Source of the DNA: an uncultured Clostridia bacterium
GTDB taxonomy: Bacteria > Bacillota > Clostridia > Peptostreptococcales > Anaerovoracaceae
DNA length: 39,572 nucleotides
Direction of reading: 5' to 3'
Assembly (NCBI GenBank): GCA_934256595.1
Contig: CAKQOW010000017.1
Location: 1-39,572 of the forward strand
Under the pieces are notes generated by a model. The model was not told the origin of the DNA. It was given only the letters and a program-made list of their open reading frames with translations, and searched no databases. The translations under genes and the position numbers were made by a program. Below, in pieces: positions 15,168 to 23,818 of the stretch (position 1 is the first letter of the stretch; each line of letters opens with the position of its first letter).

Positions 15168-16187
15168 CTATTTGTTGTCAACGCTTGCCATATGCTTGAT
15201 CAGTTCAACGATCTTGCTTGAATAACCGTATTCGTTATCATAAAATGATATGAACTTGAACATTCTTTCGTTGAGCTGGAAGCCCTCTCTTGCATCAAAT
15301 ATTGAAGTGCAAGGATCGCCTATGAAATCGCTTGATACTACTTCATCGTCAACGTATTCTATAACGCCTTTCATATATGTTTCTGAGGCTTCTTTAACCT
15401 TGGCGCATACTTCTTCGTATGTAGCAGGCTTTTTGAGTCTTACGTTCAGGTCAACAACCGATACGTCTGCAGTAGGAACTCTGTATGCGATACCTGTCAT
15501 CTTGCCCTTAAGTGACGGGATAACAAGCGCTACTGCCTTTGCAGCTCCTGTAGTTGTAGGAATGATGTTGTTGAACACGCTTCTGCCTGTTCTCCAGTCT
15601 TTCATTGATCTTGCATCTACAACTTTCTGCTTTGCTGTTGCCGCGTGAATTGTTGACATAAGTCCCTCTTCAATTCCCCAGTTGTCCTCAAGCACCTTTG
15701 ACAGAGGCGCAAGGCAGTTTGTTGTGCATGATGCGTTTGATACAACGTTGTATTCAGGCTTGTATTCCATATGGTTTACGCCGTATACGAAAGTAGGTGT
15801 TTCGGCATCCTTTGCAGGCGCTGAAATTATAACTTTCTTGGCTCCGCCCTTTTCGATGTGAACCATAGCTTTTTCTGTTGTTGTGTATGCTCCCGTACCT
15901 TCTATGATATATTCTGCGCCGCACTCTGACCAAGGAATGTTTGCCGCATCGCTTTCACTGTAAACAGGAACTTTTCTGCCATTGATTGTGATTCCGTTTT
16001 CGTATGTTCCAAGCTCTCCCGGAAATCTTCCGAAAGTTGAGTCATATTTAAGCATGTATACAAGATAATCGTAATCTGCATTACGGATATTTATTCCGGC
16101 TATCTCTATATCCGGCTCACTCATTGCAATACGGATTACAACTCTTGAAATACGACCAAAACCACTGATACCAACTTTAATTGCCAT
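15168..16187 (-). CDS. gap: Glyceraldehyde-3-phosphate dehydrogenase, atypical cofactor motif
   Basis: A 339-aa GAPDH, oxidising glyceraldehyde-3-phosphate to 1,3-bisphosphoglycerate. The catalytic motif SNASCTTNCLAP is intact. The cofactor-binding region is unusual: the first loop reads GISGFGRISR instead of GINGFGRIGR, and the segment after the second strand reads GINIRNAD, so the Asp normally following Asn33 is Ile34, next to Arg35. That Asp favours NAD+ over NADP+, and its loss is known in NADP-using GAPDHs, so relaxed or NADP preference is possible (inference). It is the second gene of the operon, where cggR-type regulators are usually found just upstream but rpoN lies here instead. Confidence 0.96.
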   Translation of the reverse strand: MAIKVGISGFGRISRVVIRIAMSEPDIEIAGINIRNADYDYLVYMLKYDSTFGRFPGELGTYENGITINGRKVPVYSESDAANIPWSECGAEYIIEGTGAYTTTEKAMVHIEKGGAKKVIISAPAKDAETPTFVYGVNHMEYKPEYNVVSNASCTTNCLAPLSKVLEDNWGIEEGLMSTIHAATAKQKVVDARSMKDWRTGRSVFNNIIPTTTGAAKAVALVIPSLKGKMTGIAYRVPTADVSVVDLNVRLKKPATYEEVCAKVKEASETYMKGVIEYVDDEVVSSDFIGDPCTSIFDAREGFQLNERMFKFISFYDNEYGYSSKIVELIKHMASVDNK

Positions 16188-16243
16188 TTTAATTTAATCC
16201 TCCTAAAAAAATTAATATATTTAAACTTTAATTTTTAAACCAT

Positions 16244-17590
16244 TTAATATCTTTTTCGTTTTTGAGAGGACGGTATTCCCATTTCCTCTCTGTATTTTGC
16301 CACTGTTCTTCTTGAAATATTTATCCCGTCTGCCTGCATGCGGTCAGCCATATACTGATCACTGCACGGTTTTTTGGAGTCCTCCTTTTCAACCATCTCG
16401 CGAATAATGCTTTTGACTGCATTTGAGGACATACCCTCTCCGCCGCCTGCGCTGACTCCGCTTGTAAAGAAATACTTAATCTCAAACACGCCTCTTGGAC
16501 TCTGCATATATTTGCCGTTAATTGACCTGCTGACAGTTGATTCGTGTATTCCCACGTCCTCCGCTATCTGCCGCAGTGTCATTGGTTTTATGTGTTTGGG
16601 GCCGTATTCAAAGAAGTCTCTCTGATGCCTGACTACCGCCGACACAACATTATATATTGTCTGTTTTCTCTGCTCTATGCTTTTGATAAGCCAGTTGGCT
16701 GTATTTATTCTGTCGTTAAGGTACTCTGCAAGGTTTCTGTCGTTTGCGCTCTCACGCAGCACCTGTCTGTAATAGGAGCTGACCATAAGGTGCGGCACGC
16801 TTCCCTCATTTATTATAACATGATACTCCCCGTCTTCTTTCTCGACAAACACATCGGGAGTTATATATCTGGTTTCATCCTGTGATGCAAACGCTCTGCC
16901 CGGCTTGGGGTCAAGAGTTCTGATTTCGTCTGCGATTTTTTGTATCTGCTCTGTGTCTGCGCCCAGCTTCTTGGCTATTACAGCAAGCCTGTTTGACGCC
17001 ATATCCTCAAGAAAATCCGATATTACTCTCTGTTTGAGCTCTGTCAGTCTGTCCTGCGCTGCAAGCTGCACTATCAGACATTCACTCAAATCCTCTGCGC
17101 CGACTCCCGCAGGGTCAAAGGTATGAATGACATCAAGCACCTTTTCTATCTCCCCTGGCTCCAGACCAAGACCTGCCGCAAGCTCCTGCCTGCTCTGGGT
17201 CAGATAACCGTTGTCGTCAAGAGACTCGATTATATATTTGCCGGTCTTTCGCTTCGCCTCGCAAAGCGGCGCGAACTGAAGCTGAAACATCAGATGCTCT
17301 ACTAAAGTGACATCGTTTGCCGCATGCTGTTCATACGGATACTGCTGTTTTTCTTCTCTGCGGTATTCGCCTCTGTAGGAATCAGTCACACGCTCGGGGT
17401 CAGGAAGTTCAAACTCCTCCGCAGGCTTCTCTCCGGCTGTTTCTATTACAGGGTTTATGAGAACCTGCTCCTGAACATAGCTGTCCAGCTCCTGATTGCT
17501 GAACTGCAGTATCTGTATAGCCTGTATAAGCTCCGGCGTAAGAGCAAGCTTTTGCGTCTGTTCAATTGTCAGATCATATCCCAGTTTCAT
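16244..17590 (-). CDS. rpoN: RNA polymerase sigma-54 factor
   Basis: A 448-aa sigma-54. The N-terminal region I is Gln/Leu-rich (TQKLALTPELIQAIQILQ) for activator response. A core-binding middle follows, then a helix-turn-helix (GIHESTVSRSINGKY) and the C-terminal RpoN box (SRRTVAKYREEMGIPSSQ) that reads the -24 element. The ATG at 17590 follows AGAGG at 7 nt; the longer frame lacks a site. It is the first gene before gap, with 56 nt between and no strong terminator seen, so it may lead the glycolytic operon. Sigma-54 needs an enhancer-binding activator; none is in this window. Confidence 0.96.
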   Translation of the reverse strand: MKLGYDLTIEQTQKLALTPELIQAIQILQFSNQELDSYVQEQVLINPVIETAGEKPAEEFELPDPERVTDSYRGEYRREEKQQYPYEQHAANDVTLVEHLMFQLQFAPLCEAKRKTGKYIIESLDDNGYLTQSRQELAAGLGLEPGEIEKVLDVIHTFDPAGVGAEDLSECLIVQLAAQDRLTELKQRVISDFLEDMASNRLAVIAKKLGADTEQIQKIADEIRTLDPKPGRAFASQDETRYITPDVFVEKEDGEYHVIINEGSVPHLMVSSYYRQVLRESANDRNLAEYLNDRINTANWLIKSIEQRKQTIYNVVSAVVRHQRDFFEYGPKHIKPMTLRQIAEDVGIHESTVSRSINGKYMQSPRGVFEIKYFFTSGVSAGGGEGMSSNAVKSIIREMVEKEDSKKPCSDQYMADRMQADGINISRRTVAKYREEMGIPSSQKRKRY

Positions 17591-17671
17591 AACCGTACCT
17601 CTGCAGCAATTCTGCTGTACAATACAAAATCTCAAAGACATTATATCATATTTTTGGCACAGTTGGTATGT

Positions 17672-17708
17672 AAAAAGTGTACTTTTGCATATTAATGCGC
17701 AAGTACAC
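17672..17708 (-). terminator. Terminator after trmL
   Basis: On the minus strand GTGTACTT pairs with AAGTACAC (8 bp, arms in 17677-17708) and is followed by TTTTTAC. It lies 8 nt past the trmL stop. Confidence 0.75.
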
Positions 17709-17716
17709 CTGTATTG

Positions 17717-18187
17717 TCATTTGAGCTGCGGAAATCCCAGCTGCCTGAGAGCTTCAAACAAAACGATGTTGACCGAGTTTGACAGATTTAGTGATCTTAA
17801 TCTGGTATCCTCGCTCATAGGTATTCTGATTGCTCTCTCCTTATTCTCATTTATAAAGTCTTTCGGCAGGCCTGCTGTTTCTCTGCCGAAAAGTATCATA
17901 TCCTCATCTTTGAACTCTATATCTGAATATACAGTTTCACCCCTGGTGGTGGCTAGATACATGGTATGACCCGCATACTGCTCAAGGAACTCGTCAAGGC
18001 TCTCATGAACTTCCAGTTTAACATACGGCCAGTAATCAAGTCCCGCTCTCTTAACTGCCCTGTCATCTATTGAAAATCCCAGCGGCTTCACCAGATGAAG
18101 CACTGCTCCTGTCGCCGCGCAGCTTCTTGCCACATTGCCCGTATTGGGCGGTATTTCCGGGTTTACCATTACAACATGAATTGCCAT
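17717..18187 (-). CDS. trmL: tRNA (cytidine/uridine-34-2'-O)-methyltransferase
   Basis: A 156-aa minimal SPOUT methyltransferase that methylates the wobble ribose of certain leucine tRNAs with S-adenosylmethionine. Motifs: NPEIPPNTGNVARSCAATG at the N-terminus, LFGRETAGLP, and the knotted C-terminal SLNLSNSVNIVLFEALRQ. Length and order match TrmL. It is transcribed alone: a terminator follows it, and the plus-strand hom gene diverges from the shared region 18188-18326. Confidence 0.93.
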   Translation of the reverse strand: MAIHVVMVNPEIPPNTGNVARSCAATGAVLHLVKPLGFSIDDRAVKRAGLDYWPYVKLEVHESLDEFLEQYAGHTMYLATTRGETVYSDIEFKDEDMILFGRETAGLPKDFINENKERAIRIPMSEDTRLRSLNLSNSVNIVLFEALRQLGFPQLK

Positions 18188-18326
18188 CTCATCTCTCCAA
18201 ATCTAGTATTAATAATATAATAGCAGACCTTTGCTGCAGTATAAAGACTTTTTTAAAAATTTTTAAAGACAAAACGCTTTTTTTGTTATATAATCAGATT
18301 ATATTGTTTACATTCGGAGGACAGAT

Positions 18327-19292
18327 ATGAAAAAAGTAAATATTGGATTACTGGGGCTTGGTAATATCGGTACAGGCTCCTACAAAGTGCTTGAAATGAA
18401 CAGAGCGCAGATCGAGAAAAACACAGGGTGTGACATAAGAATCACTAAAATATTAGAAAGAGATACCACCAGAGAAAGAGGCATTAAGGTTTCCAAGGAT
18501 CAGTTCACTCAGGACCCCGATGAAATTTTCAATGACCCTGATATTGATATAGTTATAGAGCTTCTCGGCGGTATTGAGCCTGCTTCAACATTTATGCTTT
18601 CAGCTTTAAACAGCGGCAAGCACGTTGTAACGGCAAACAAGGCTGCTGTTGCTGCAAACTATGACAAGCTTATGGCTGCAGCAAAGAAAAACAACGTTGA
18701 GTTCAGATTTGAAGCAAGCGTAGGCGGCGGCATTCCTATTTTAAATGCGCTGACTACGGTTCTGGGCGCCAACGAATTTATTGAAATTCTCGGCATCTTA
18801 AACGGAACCACAAACTATATACTGACTCAGATGACCGAATACGGTCTTAACTATGATACAGTATTAAAGGTTGCGCAGGAAAAGGGCTTTGCAGAGGCTG
18901 ACCCTACCGCAGACGTTGAGGGTATCGACGTTGCAAACAAGCTGTCAATATTAATGGCTCTTGCATTTGACAAATATGTTCCGCCTGCAGAAATCCCTAC
19001 AATAGGCATTACAGGCGTTACCATGGAAGCCATCGAGGCTGCCAAAAAAGACAACAGCAAGATCAAGCTGATTGCAAAGGCAAAGAAAACCGACAAGGGC
19101 ATCGAATACAGCGTACAGCCTACAAAGCTTTCAAACGATCACCCTCTTGCAACAGTATCAAACGAATTCAATGCAGTATTTGTAACAGGCAATGCTGTCG
19201 GAGAGCTTATGTTCTACGGCAAGGGCGCAGGCGCGCTTCCTACAGGCAGCGCTGTTATGGGTGATGTAATAGAAATAGCAAAGAGAATTTAA
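18327..19292 (+). CDS. hom: Homoserine dehydrogenase, short form
   Basis: A 321-aa enzyme reducing aspartate semialdehyde to homoserine for threonine and methionine synthesis. The Rossmann motif GLGNIGTG is at 10-17; TANKAAVA and the catalytic region GGGIPILNALTTVLGA and GILNGTTNYILTQM are present, with GFAEADPTADVEG further on. It is shorter than the usual 400-430 residues because the C-terminal ACT domain is missing, so threonine feedback through that domain is not expected (inference). AACATTCGGAGG lies upstream of the ATG. The next gene starts 18 nt downstream. Confidence 0.92.
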   Translation: MKKVNIGLLGLGNIGTGSYKVLEMNRAQIEKNTGCDIRITKILERDTTRERGIKVSKDQFTQDPDEIFNDPDIDIVIELLGGIEPASTFMLSALNSGKHVVTANKAAVAANYDKLMAAAKKNNVEFRFEASVGGGIPILNALTTVLGANEFIEILGILNGTTNYILTQMTEYGLNYDTVLKVAQEKGFAEADPTADVEGIDVANKLSILMALAFDKYVPPAEIPTIGITGVTMEAIEAAKKDNSKIKLIAKAKKTDKGIEYSVQPTKLSNDHPLATVSNEFNAVFVTGNAVGELMFYGKGAGALPTGSAVMGDVIEIAKRI

Positions 19293-19310
19293 TATACGGA
19301 GGGTAAATCA

Positions 19311-19817
19311 ATGGCTACTTTATATGAGCAGTGGAAAGATTTAATCGAAAATCAGACAGAAGAAACATTTGAATCATTCTGGAAAGAATACAGCGAAACA
19401 GAGACAAGAATATACAAGGATCTCCTTGCACGCCACACTGAAGTTACAAAGGGAACTTTCAAAGAGCTTGCAGAGAAATACGAAGCGGACCCTGTAATAT
19501 TTATGGGATTTCTTGACGGCATCGACACAAGCCTCAAGGCATCAAACGACTTCAAGACTTTTGACGAGAACTCAGAGGTTGTTTTAGATATTGACTTTGA
19601 AAAGCTGTTCTTCAACATGCTGGTTGCAGAGGCGCAGTACCTGTACACTCTCGAGGAATGGGAATACGTACTCGACGAGGTAACAAGAATAGGTATCCTG
19701 CAGGCCTACAAGAAATCAAAAATAGTAGTAAGAGAGCAGCCTAAGGTTGGAAGAAACGACCCTTGTCCTTGCGGTTCAGGCAAGAAATACAAGAAATGCT
19801 GCGGAGCAAATAAATAG
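19311..19817 (+). CDS. SEC-C motif protein
   Basis: A 168-aa acidic, mostly helical protein ending in the SEC-C zinc motif RNDPCPCGSGKKYKKCC (Cys152, Cys154, Cys163, Cys164), also found at the SecA C-terminus where it binds Zn and contacts SecB or ribosomes. The first 140 residues match no family I can name. It lies 18 nt after hom with GGAGG before its ATG, so the pair is co-transcribed, followed by a hairpin terminator. Function unknown. Confidence 0.85.
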   Translation: MATLYEQWKDLIENQTEETFESFWKEYSETETRIYKDLLARHTEVTKGTFKELAEKYEADPVIFMGFLDGIDTSLKASNDFKTFDENSEVVLDIDFEKLFFNMLVAEAQYLYTLEEWEYVLDEVTRIGILQAYKKSKIVVREQPKVGRNDPCPCGSGKKYKKCCGANK

Positions 19818-19826
19818 AATTATGAT

Positions 19827-19864
19827 TAAAAGCATAGTCCTCATTCACAGGCTATGCTTTTTAA
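19827..19864. terminator. Bidirectional terminator
   Basis: AAAGCATAG (from 19829) pairs with CTATGCTTT, with A- and T-runs outside both arms. It serves the hom/SEC-C operon and the convergent CNNM-family gene. Confidence 0.8.
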
Positions 19865-21196
19865 TTACTGTTTTTCTTCTGTTTCAGGTATGGTTTCCAC
19901 CTTTATCCTGATTTTTTCTATGCGGTGTTTTTCCATTGCAATAATTTCAAATTCCGCTTTTGATTTATCACCGGCAACAACAGCGGTATCTCCCTTCTTT
20001 GGGATTCTGTCAAATATGGTAAACATCAGCCCCGCCGCAGTATCACATTCATCCGCCAGTTCAGGTCTGAAGCCGATAATCCCTATGGTCTCCTCTGCAG
20101 AAAGCCCTCCGTCGATAATAAAGGTATCCTCTGTCACAGGAACAACCTCCGAATCTCTGCTCTGTATGTACTCATCGTCGCTGTTGCCCGTTATTTCCCT
20201 CATAATGTCTGACATGGTCACAATGCCTGCCGTTCCTCCGTATTCATCAACCACAAGGACAAGCTTGGTTCTCTTTTCCTGCATTATCTGCATCAGTCTG
20301 TCTATCGAAAGAAACTCGGAAACCGCAGTAACAGGTCTTACAGGAAGTTTTTCGTAGTCCCTGTCCTTTGCATCCCAGTCATTCCAGTAAAGGTCTTTAA
20401 TATGGATAAATCCTTCTATACAGTCCTTGCTGCCTCTGCACACAGGATATCTTGTGTATTTGCATTTCTTTATCATCTCAATATTTTCACTGTAAGGCAG
20501 TTCTATATCGAAACATTCCATATCGGTACGCGGCGTCATTATCTCTGATATTTCTTTGTTATACAGAGTGAAAATATTATCTATAAATTCGTTCTGCCGC
20601 GGATTTATGAGACCGCTTTCGGTACTCTCATCTATAAGGAGCTGAATCTCCTCTCCTGTGTAAACCTCCTGCTCGCTTGCAATATCGTGTCCCATCAGCT
20701 TCATAACACCATTGGTCACTGAATTGAAAAGCCACATCACCGGAGCTGTCATACGGTAAAACCATACAAGCGGCAGAGCTGTAAGTCTGGCATATCTGTC
20801 AGTTGAAAATATGGCAAGAGATTTAGGTATAAGCTCTCCGACTACTATATGAAGCGCTGTAACAAGCGCAAATCCTATGGCTACAGCAATAGCTGAAACA
20901 GCAGACTCCGACACGCCAAGGGCAGCAAGTCCCGGTCTGATAAGCTCAGATACAGCCGGCTCTCCAAGCCAGCCAAGCGCAAGTGAAGCCAGAGTTATCC
21001 CAAGCTGACATGCCGACAGATACGAGTTAACATTGTTTGCAATACGCAATGCCGCCTTTGCTCCCGCTTTTCCCTCATCTGCCGCAATCTGAAGCTGCGT
21101 TTTTCTTACTCTTACAAGCGCAAACTCCGCCACAACAAAAAACGCATTCATAAAAAGAAAAAATACAACAAGTATTAAACTGAGTGCTGTTGACAC
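19865..21196 (-). CDS. CNNM/CorC-family membrane protein
   Basis: A 443-aa protein of the HlyC/CorC (CNNM) group. Residues about 1-190 form the DUF21 membrane domain with several helices (start MSTALSLILVVFFLFMNAFF). Residues about 205-335 form a CBS-domain pair (EIMTPRTDMECFD, VDEYGGTAGIVTMSDI), and the last 90 residues a CorC_HlyC domain. Family members are linked to magnesium or cobalt efflux and homeostasis; the exact substrate here is unproven. It starts with GTG at 21196, six nt after GGAGG. It stands alone, convergent with the SEC-C gene. Confidence 0.9.
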   Translation of the reverse strand: MSTALSLILVVFFLFMNAFFVVAEFALVRVRKTQLQIAADEGKAGAKAALRIANNVNSYLSACQLGITLASLALGWLGEPAVSELIRPGLAALGVSESAVSAIAVAIGFALVTALHIVVGELIPKSLAIFSTDRYARLTALPLVWFYRMTAPVMWLFNSVTNGVMKLMGHDIASEQEVYTGEEIQLLIDESTESGLINPRQNEFIDNIFTLYNKEISEIMTPRTDMECFDIELPYSENIEMIKKCKYTRYPVCRGSKDCIEGFIHIKDLYWNDWDAKDRDYEKLPVRPVTAVSEFLSIDRLMQIMQEKRTKLVLVVDEYGGTAGIVTMSDIMREITGNSDDEYIQSRDSEVVPVTEDTFIIDGGLSAEETIGIIGFRPELADECDTAAGLMFTIFDRIPKKGDTAVVAGDKSKAEFEIIAMEKHRIEKIRIKVETIPETEEKQ

Positions 21197-21440
21197 AAAA
21201 ATCCTCCTTTATACCTGAATTTAAAATTCTATTTTAACTATTCTAATTTTTTTACAGTTCTCAGTCAATATTACTAAAGTACTATAATACATTAATTTTT
21301 CTCTTTAATTCTATCAAAAAGGACTTAGGCTGTTTACTTTTTAACAAACCTGTATTAAACTAAAGAGGTGTGGGCTTTTTTCACACTCTTTTAAAACCGT
21401 ACATATTTTTAAACTTTAATATATCGGAGGAATTTACAAA

Positions 21441-22784
21441 ATGAACATTCAGAAACAGTATCAGGCTAAACTTACAACAGCCGAAGAAGCAGTAAAGGTC
21501 GTAAAATCAGGCGACTGGGTTGACTACACATGGGGCGTGTGCACTCCCGACGCGCTTGACAAGGCATTAGCTGCAAGAGCAGGCGAATTATTTGATGTCA
21601 AGGTTCGCGGCGGTATAATAATGAAAGAGCCTGAAATATTCAAGGTAGACAACGTTACAGAGCATTTTTCATGGAACTCATGGCACATGACGGGAATTGA
21701 AAGAAAGGCAATAGCCAAGGGCTTCTCCTACTACGCGCCTATCCGCTATTCAGAACTGCCGCGTTACTACTATGATATCGACAGCAAACCTGATGTTGCA
21801 ATGTTTCAGGTTACACCTATGGACTCACAGGGGTATTTCAGCTTCGGTCTTGAAGCTTCACACCTCAAGGCAGTATGCGACACAGCCGGGACAGTTATCG
21901 TTGAGGTAAACCCCAACATGCCTTATGCCTACGGTGATGAAACAACAAAGGTTCACATCTGCGATGTTGATATGATAGTCGAAAACGACGGTCCTGCGCT
22001 TCCTACACTTGACGGCAACAACGTGCCTATGACCGACATAGACAAAAAGGTTGCAGAGTACATAGTTGAAGAAATCTGCGACGGCGCGTGCATCCAGCTT
22101 GGTATCGGCGGAATGCCCAATGCTGTAGGCAAGATGATAGCAGAGTCGGATTTAAAGGACCTCGGAGTTCATACGGAAATGTATGTAGACGCGTACTATG
22201 AGCTTGCAAAGTCAGGCAAGGTTACAGGACGCCGCAAAAATATCCATCCGGGCAAGCAGATGTACGCTTTCGCGGCAGGAAGCCACGAGCTTTACGAATA
22301 TATCGACAACAACCCTGAGGTTATAAGCGCGTCGGTTGGATACGTCAACGACATTCGTACAATCTCAGCTTTAGATAACTTCATGTCAATCAATAACGCC
22401 GTAAACTTCGACCTGTTCGGACAGGTAAACGCAGAATCGGCAGGAACAAGACACATCAGCGGATCGGGCGGACAGCTCGACTTCGTGCTTGGCGCTTATC
22501 TGTCAAGAGGCGGCAAGAGCTTCATCTGCTGTTCATCAACCTTTACAGACAAGAACGGCAAGACTCAGTCAAGAATACTGCCTACACTGACTCAGGGCTC
22601 AATAGTCACAGATACACGCTGCAACACTCAGTTCCTTGTAACCGAATACGGCAAGGCAAACCTCAAAGGTCTTTCAACATGGCAGAGAGCCGAGGCTATT
22701 ATCGGTATCGCTCATCCTGATTTCCAGGATCAGCTTATCAGAGAAGCAGACAAAATGGGAATCTGGAAGAGATCAAACAAATAG
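21441..22784 (+). CDS. Acyl-CoA:acetate CoA-transferase, butyryl-CoA type
   Basis: A 447-aa CoA-transferase of the acetyl-CoA hydrolase/4-hydroxybutyrate CoA-transferase family. The catalytic glutamate is probably E246 in LGVHTEMYVD; GIGGMPNAVG (221-230) and SGSGGQLDFVLGA are the CoA-binding loops. Length and motifs fit butyryl-CoA:acetate CoA-transferase (But), the last step of butyrate formation in many gut Firmicutes; a 4-hydroxybutyrate or other acyl specificity cannot be excluded. GGAGG lies 10 nt before the ATG. It appears monocistronic: a 244-bp AT-rich region lies upstream and a strong terminator follows. Confidence 0.85.
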   Translation: MNIQKQYQAKLTTAEEAVKVVKSGDWVDYTWGVCTPDALDKALAARAGELFDVKVRGGIIMKEPEIFKVDNVTEHFSWNSWHMTGIERKAIAKGFSYYAPIRYSELPRYYYDIDSKPDVAMFQVTPMDSQGYFSFGLEASHLKAVCDTAGTVIVEVNPNMPYAYGDETTKVHICDVDMIVENDGPALPTLDGNNVPMTDIDKKVAEYIVEEICDGACIQLGIGGMPNAVGKMIAESDLKDLGVHTEMYVDAYYELAKSGKVTGRRKNIHPGKQMYAFAAGSHELYEYIDNNPEVISASVGYVNDIRTISALDNFMSINNAVNFDLFGQVNAESAGTRHISGSGGQLDFVLGAYLSRGGKSFICCSSTFTDKNGKTQSRILPTLTQGSIVTDTRCNTQFLVTEYGKANLKGLSTWQRAEAIIGIAHPDFQDQLIREADKMGIWKRSNK

Positions 22785-22796
22785 AAACACAGACAA

Positions 22797-22827
22797 AAGG
22801 AGAGGTTTCGCAATAAGGCCTCTCCTT
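22797..22827. terminator. Bidirectional terminator
   Basis: AAGGAGAGG pairs exactly with CCTCTCCTT (9 bp) between the convergent CoA-transferase and TlpA-like genes, followed by T-rich sequence on the plus strand. Confidence 0.8.
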
Positions 22828-22843
22828 CGTTTCATTTATTTTC

Positions 22844-23797
22844 CTATTTGCCGCTTTCGATTGCCTGATCGATAAGCTCCTGCAGTTTTTCTGCCTGCTT
22901 CTTGCCGGTAATCGCTCCCACGATCGGTTCGCCTACAATGTTTCCGTTTCTGTCAACCACGTAAGTCGTAGGGTAGGAGTAGATTCCGGAGGTGAATTTT
23001 CCGGCCTCGCTGTCTGATGCAAACCATATGTTCCGATAAGACGCTTTCTTCTTTTCGAGAATTTCCTTTGCTTCCGATATTGCCGTCTTATCACCGTCAA
23101 GTGTAAATGTATTAACGCCGACAACTGCGCCGCCTTTTTCAGCAAGCTGTCTGTTCAGCTTATCCAGTTCGCCAAGTTCGCCTACGCACGGGCTGCAGGT
23201 TGTAAACCAGAAATTCACTACAGTAACACTGTTGCCTGAGAACAGTTTGTCGCTTTTTACCTTGCCTCCGTCAAGATCCTTTCCCTCAAATGCAGGGAAT
23301 TTCATGAGATCGCTTTCCTTTTCGGGTTTGCCTTCCTTTGCCGGAACGCTCATATCGCTGTCAAGAGCCCTGACCGCACACTCCGGATATTTCTGCTCTA
23401 AAACAGTCAGCTTGCCTTCAATTTCCCGTATTTTTTCGGCTCCGTCCCTGAGAGTTTTCAGTTCCTTTTTACTGAACTTGTCTTCGGCGGAATCAATTGT
23501 TTTAAGCAGGAAATCTCCGTAATTGGTGCCGTCTTCAATCATAGGGGTACCCTTGTCTGCCAGTTTGAATACTTTCTCCCAAAGCTCTTTGTTTTCCTCC
23601 AGAATCGCATTTTCCTGCTGCATAAGTTTTTTATAAAGTTCCACGGCTTCCTCGAGGTTTTCCGGCTCTGCCGCCAGTAACTGTGCAATTTCGGTTCCCA
23701 TATCATTGTCATTATTTTTGTCTGCCGCACCGCAGGCAGAAAGGCTGAAAATAAGTGCTAAAATCATCAGCACAGTAAGCAGTTTCGTTGTTTTCAT
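22844..23797 (-). CDS. TlpA/ResA-like thioredoxin lipoprotein
   Basis: A 317-aa lipoprotein. The signal peptide ends in the lipobox LSAC with Cys22. A charged helical linker (about 35-145) precedes a thioredoxin-fold redoxin domain (about 165-317) with the active site C201-S-P-C204 (FWFTTCSPC) and a cis-Pro in SYPTTYVVD. Such proteins act outside the membrane in thiol-disulfide exchange. It is the last gene of a redox cluster with a 4Fe-4S membrane protein 21 nt upstream, suggesting electrons pass across the membrane to this thioredoxin (inference). Confidence 0.9.
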   Translation of the reverse strand: MKTTKLLTVLMILALIFSLSACGAADKNNDNDMGTEIAQLLAAEPENLEEAVELYKKLMQQENAILEENKELWEKVFKLADKGTPMIEDGTNYGDFLLKTIDSAEDKFSKKELKTLRDGAEKIREIEGKLTVLEQKYPECAVRALDSDMSVPAKEGKPEKESDLMKFPAFEGKDLDGGKVKSDKLFSGNSVTVVNFWFTTCSPCVGELGELDKLNRQLAEKGGAVVGVNTFTLDGDKTAISEAKEILEKKKASYRNIWFASDSEAGKFTSGIYSYPTTYVVDRNGNIVGEPIVGAITGKKQAEKLQELIDQAIESGK

Positions 23798-23818
23798 TGT
23801 TGTTTTTCTCCTTTTATA

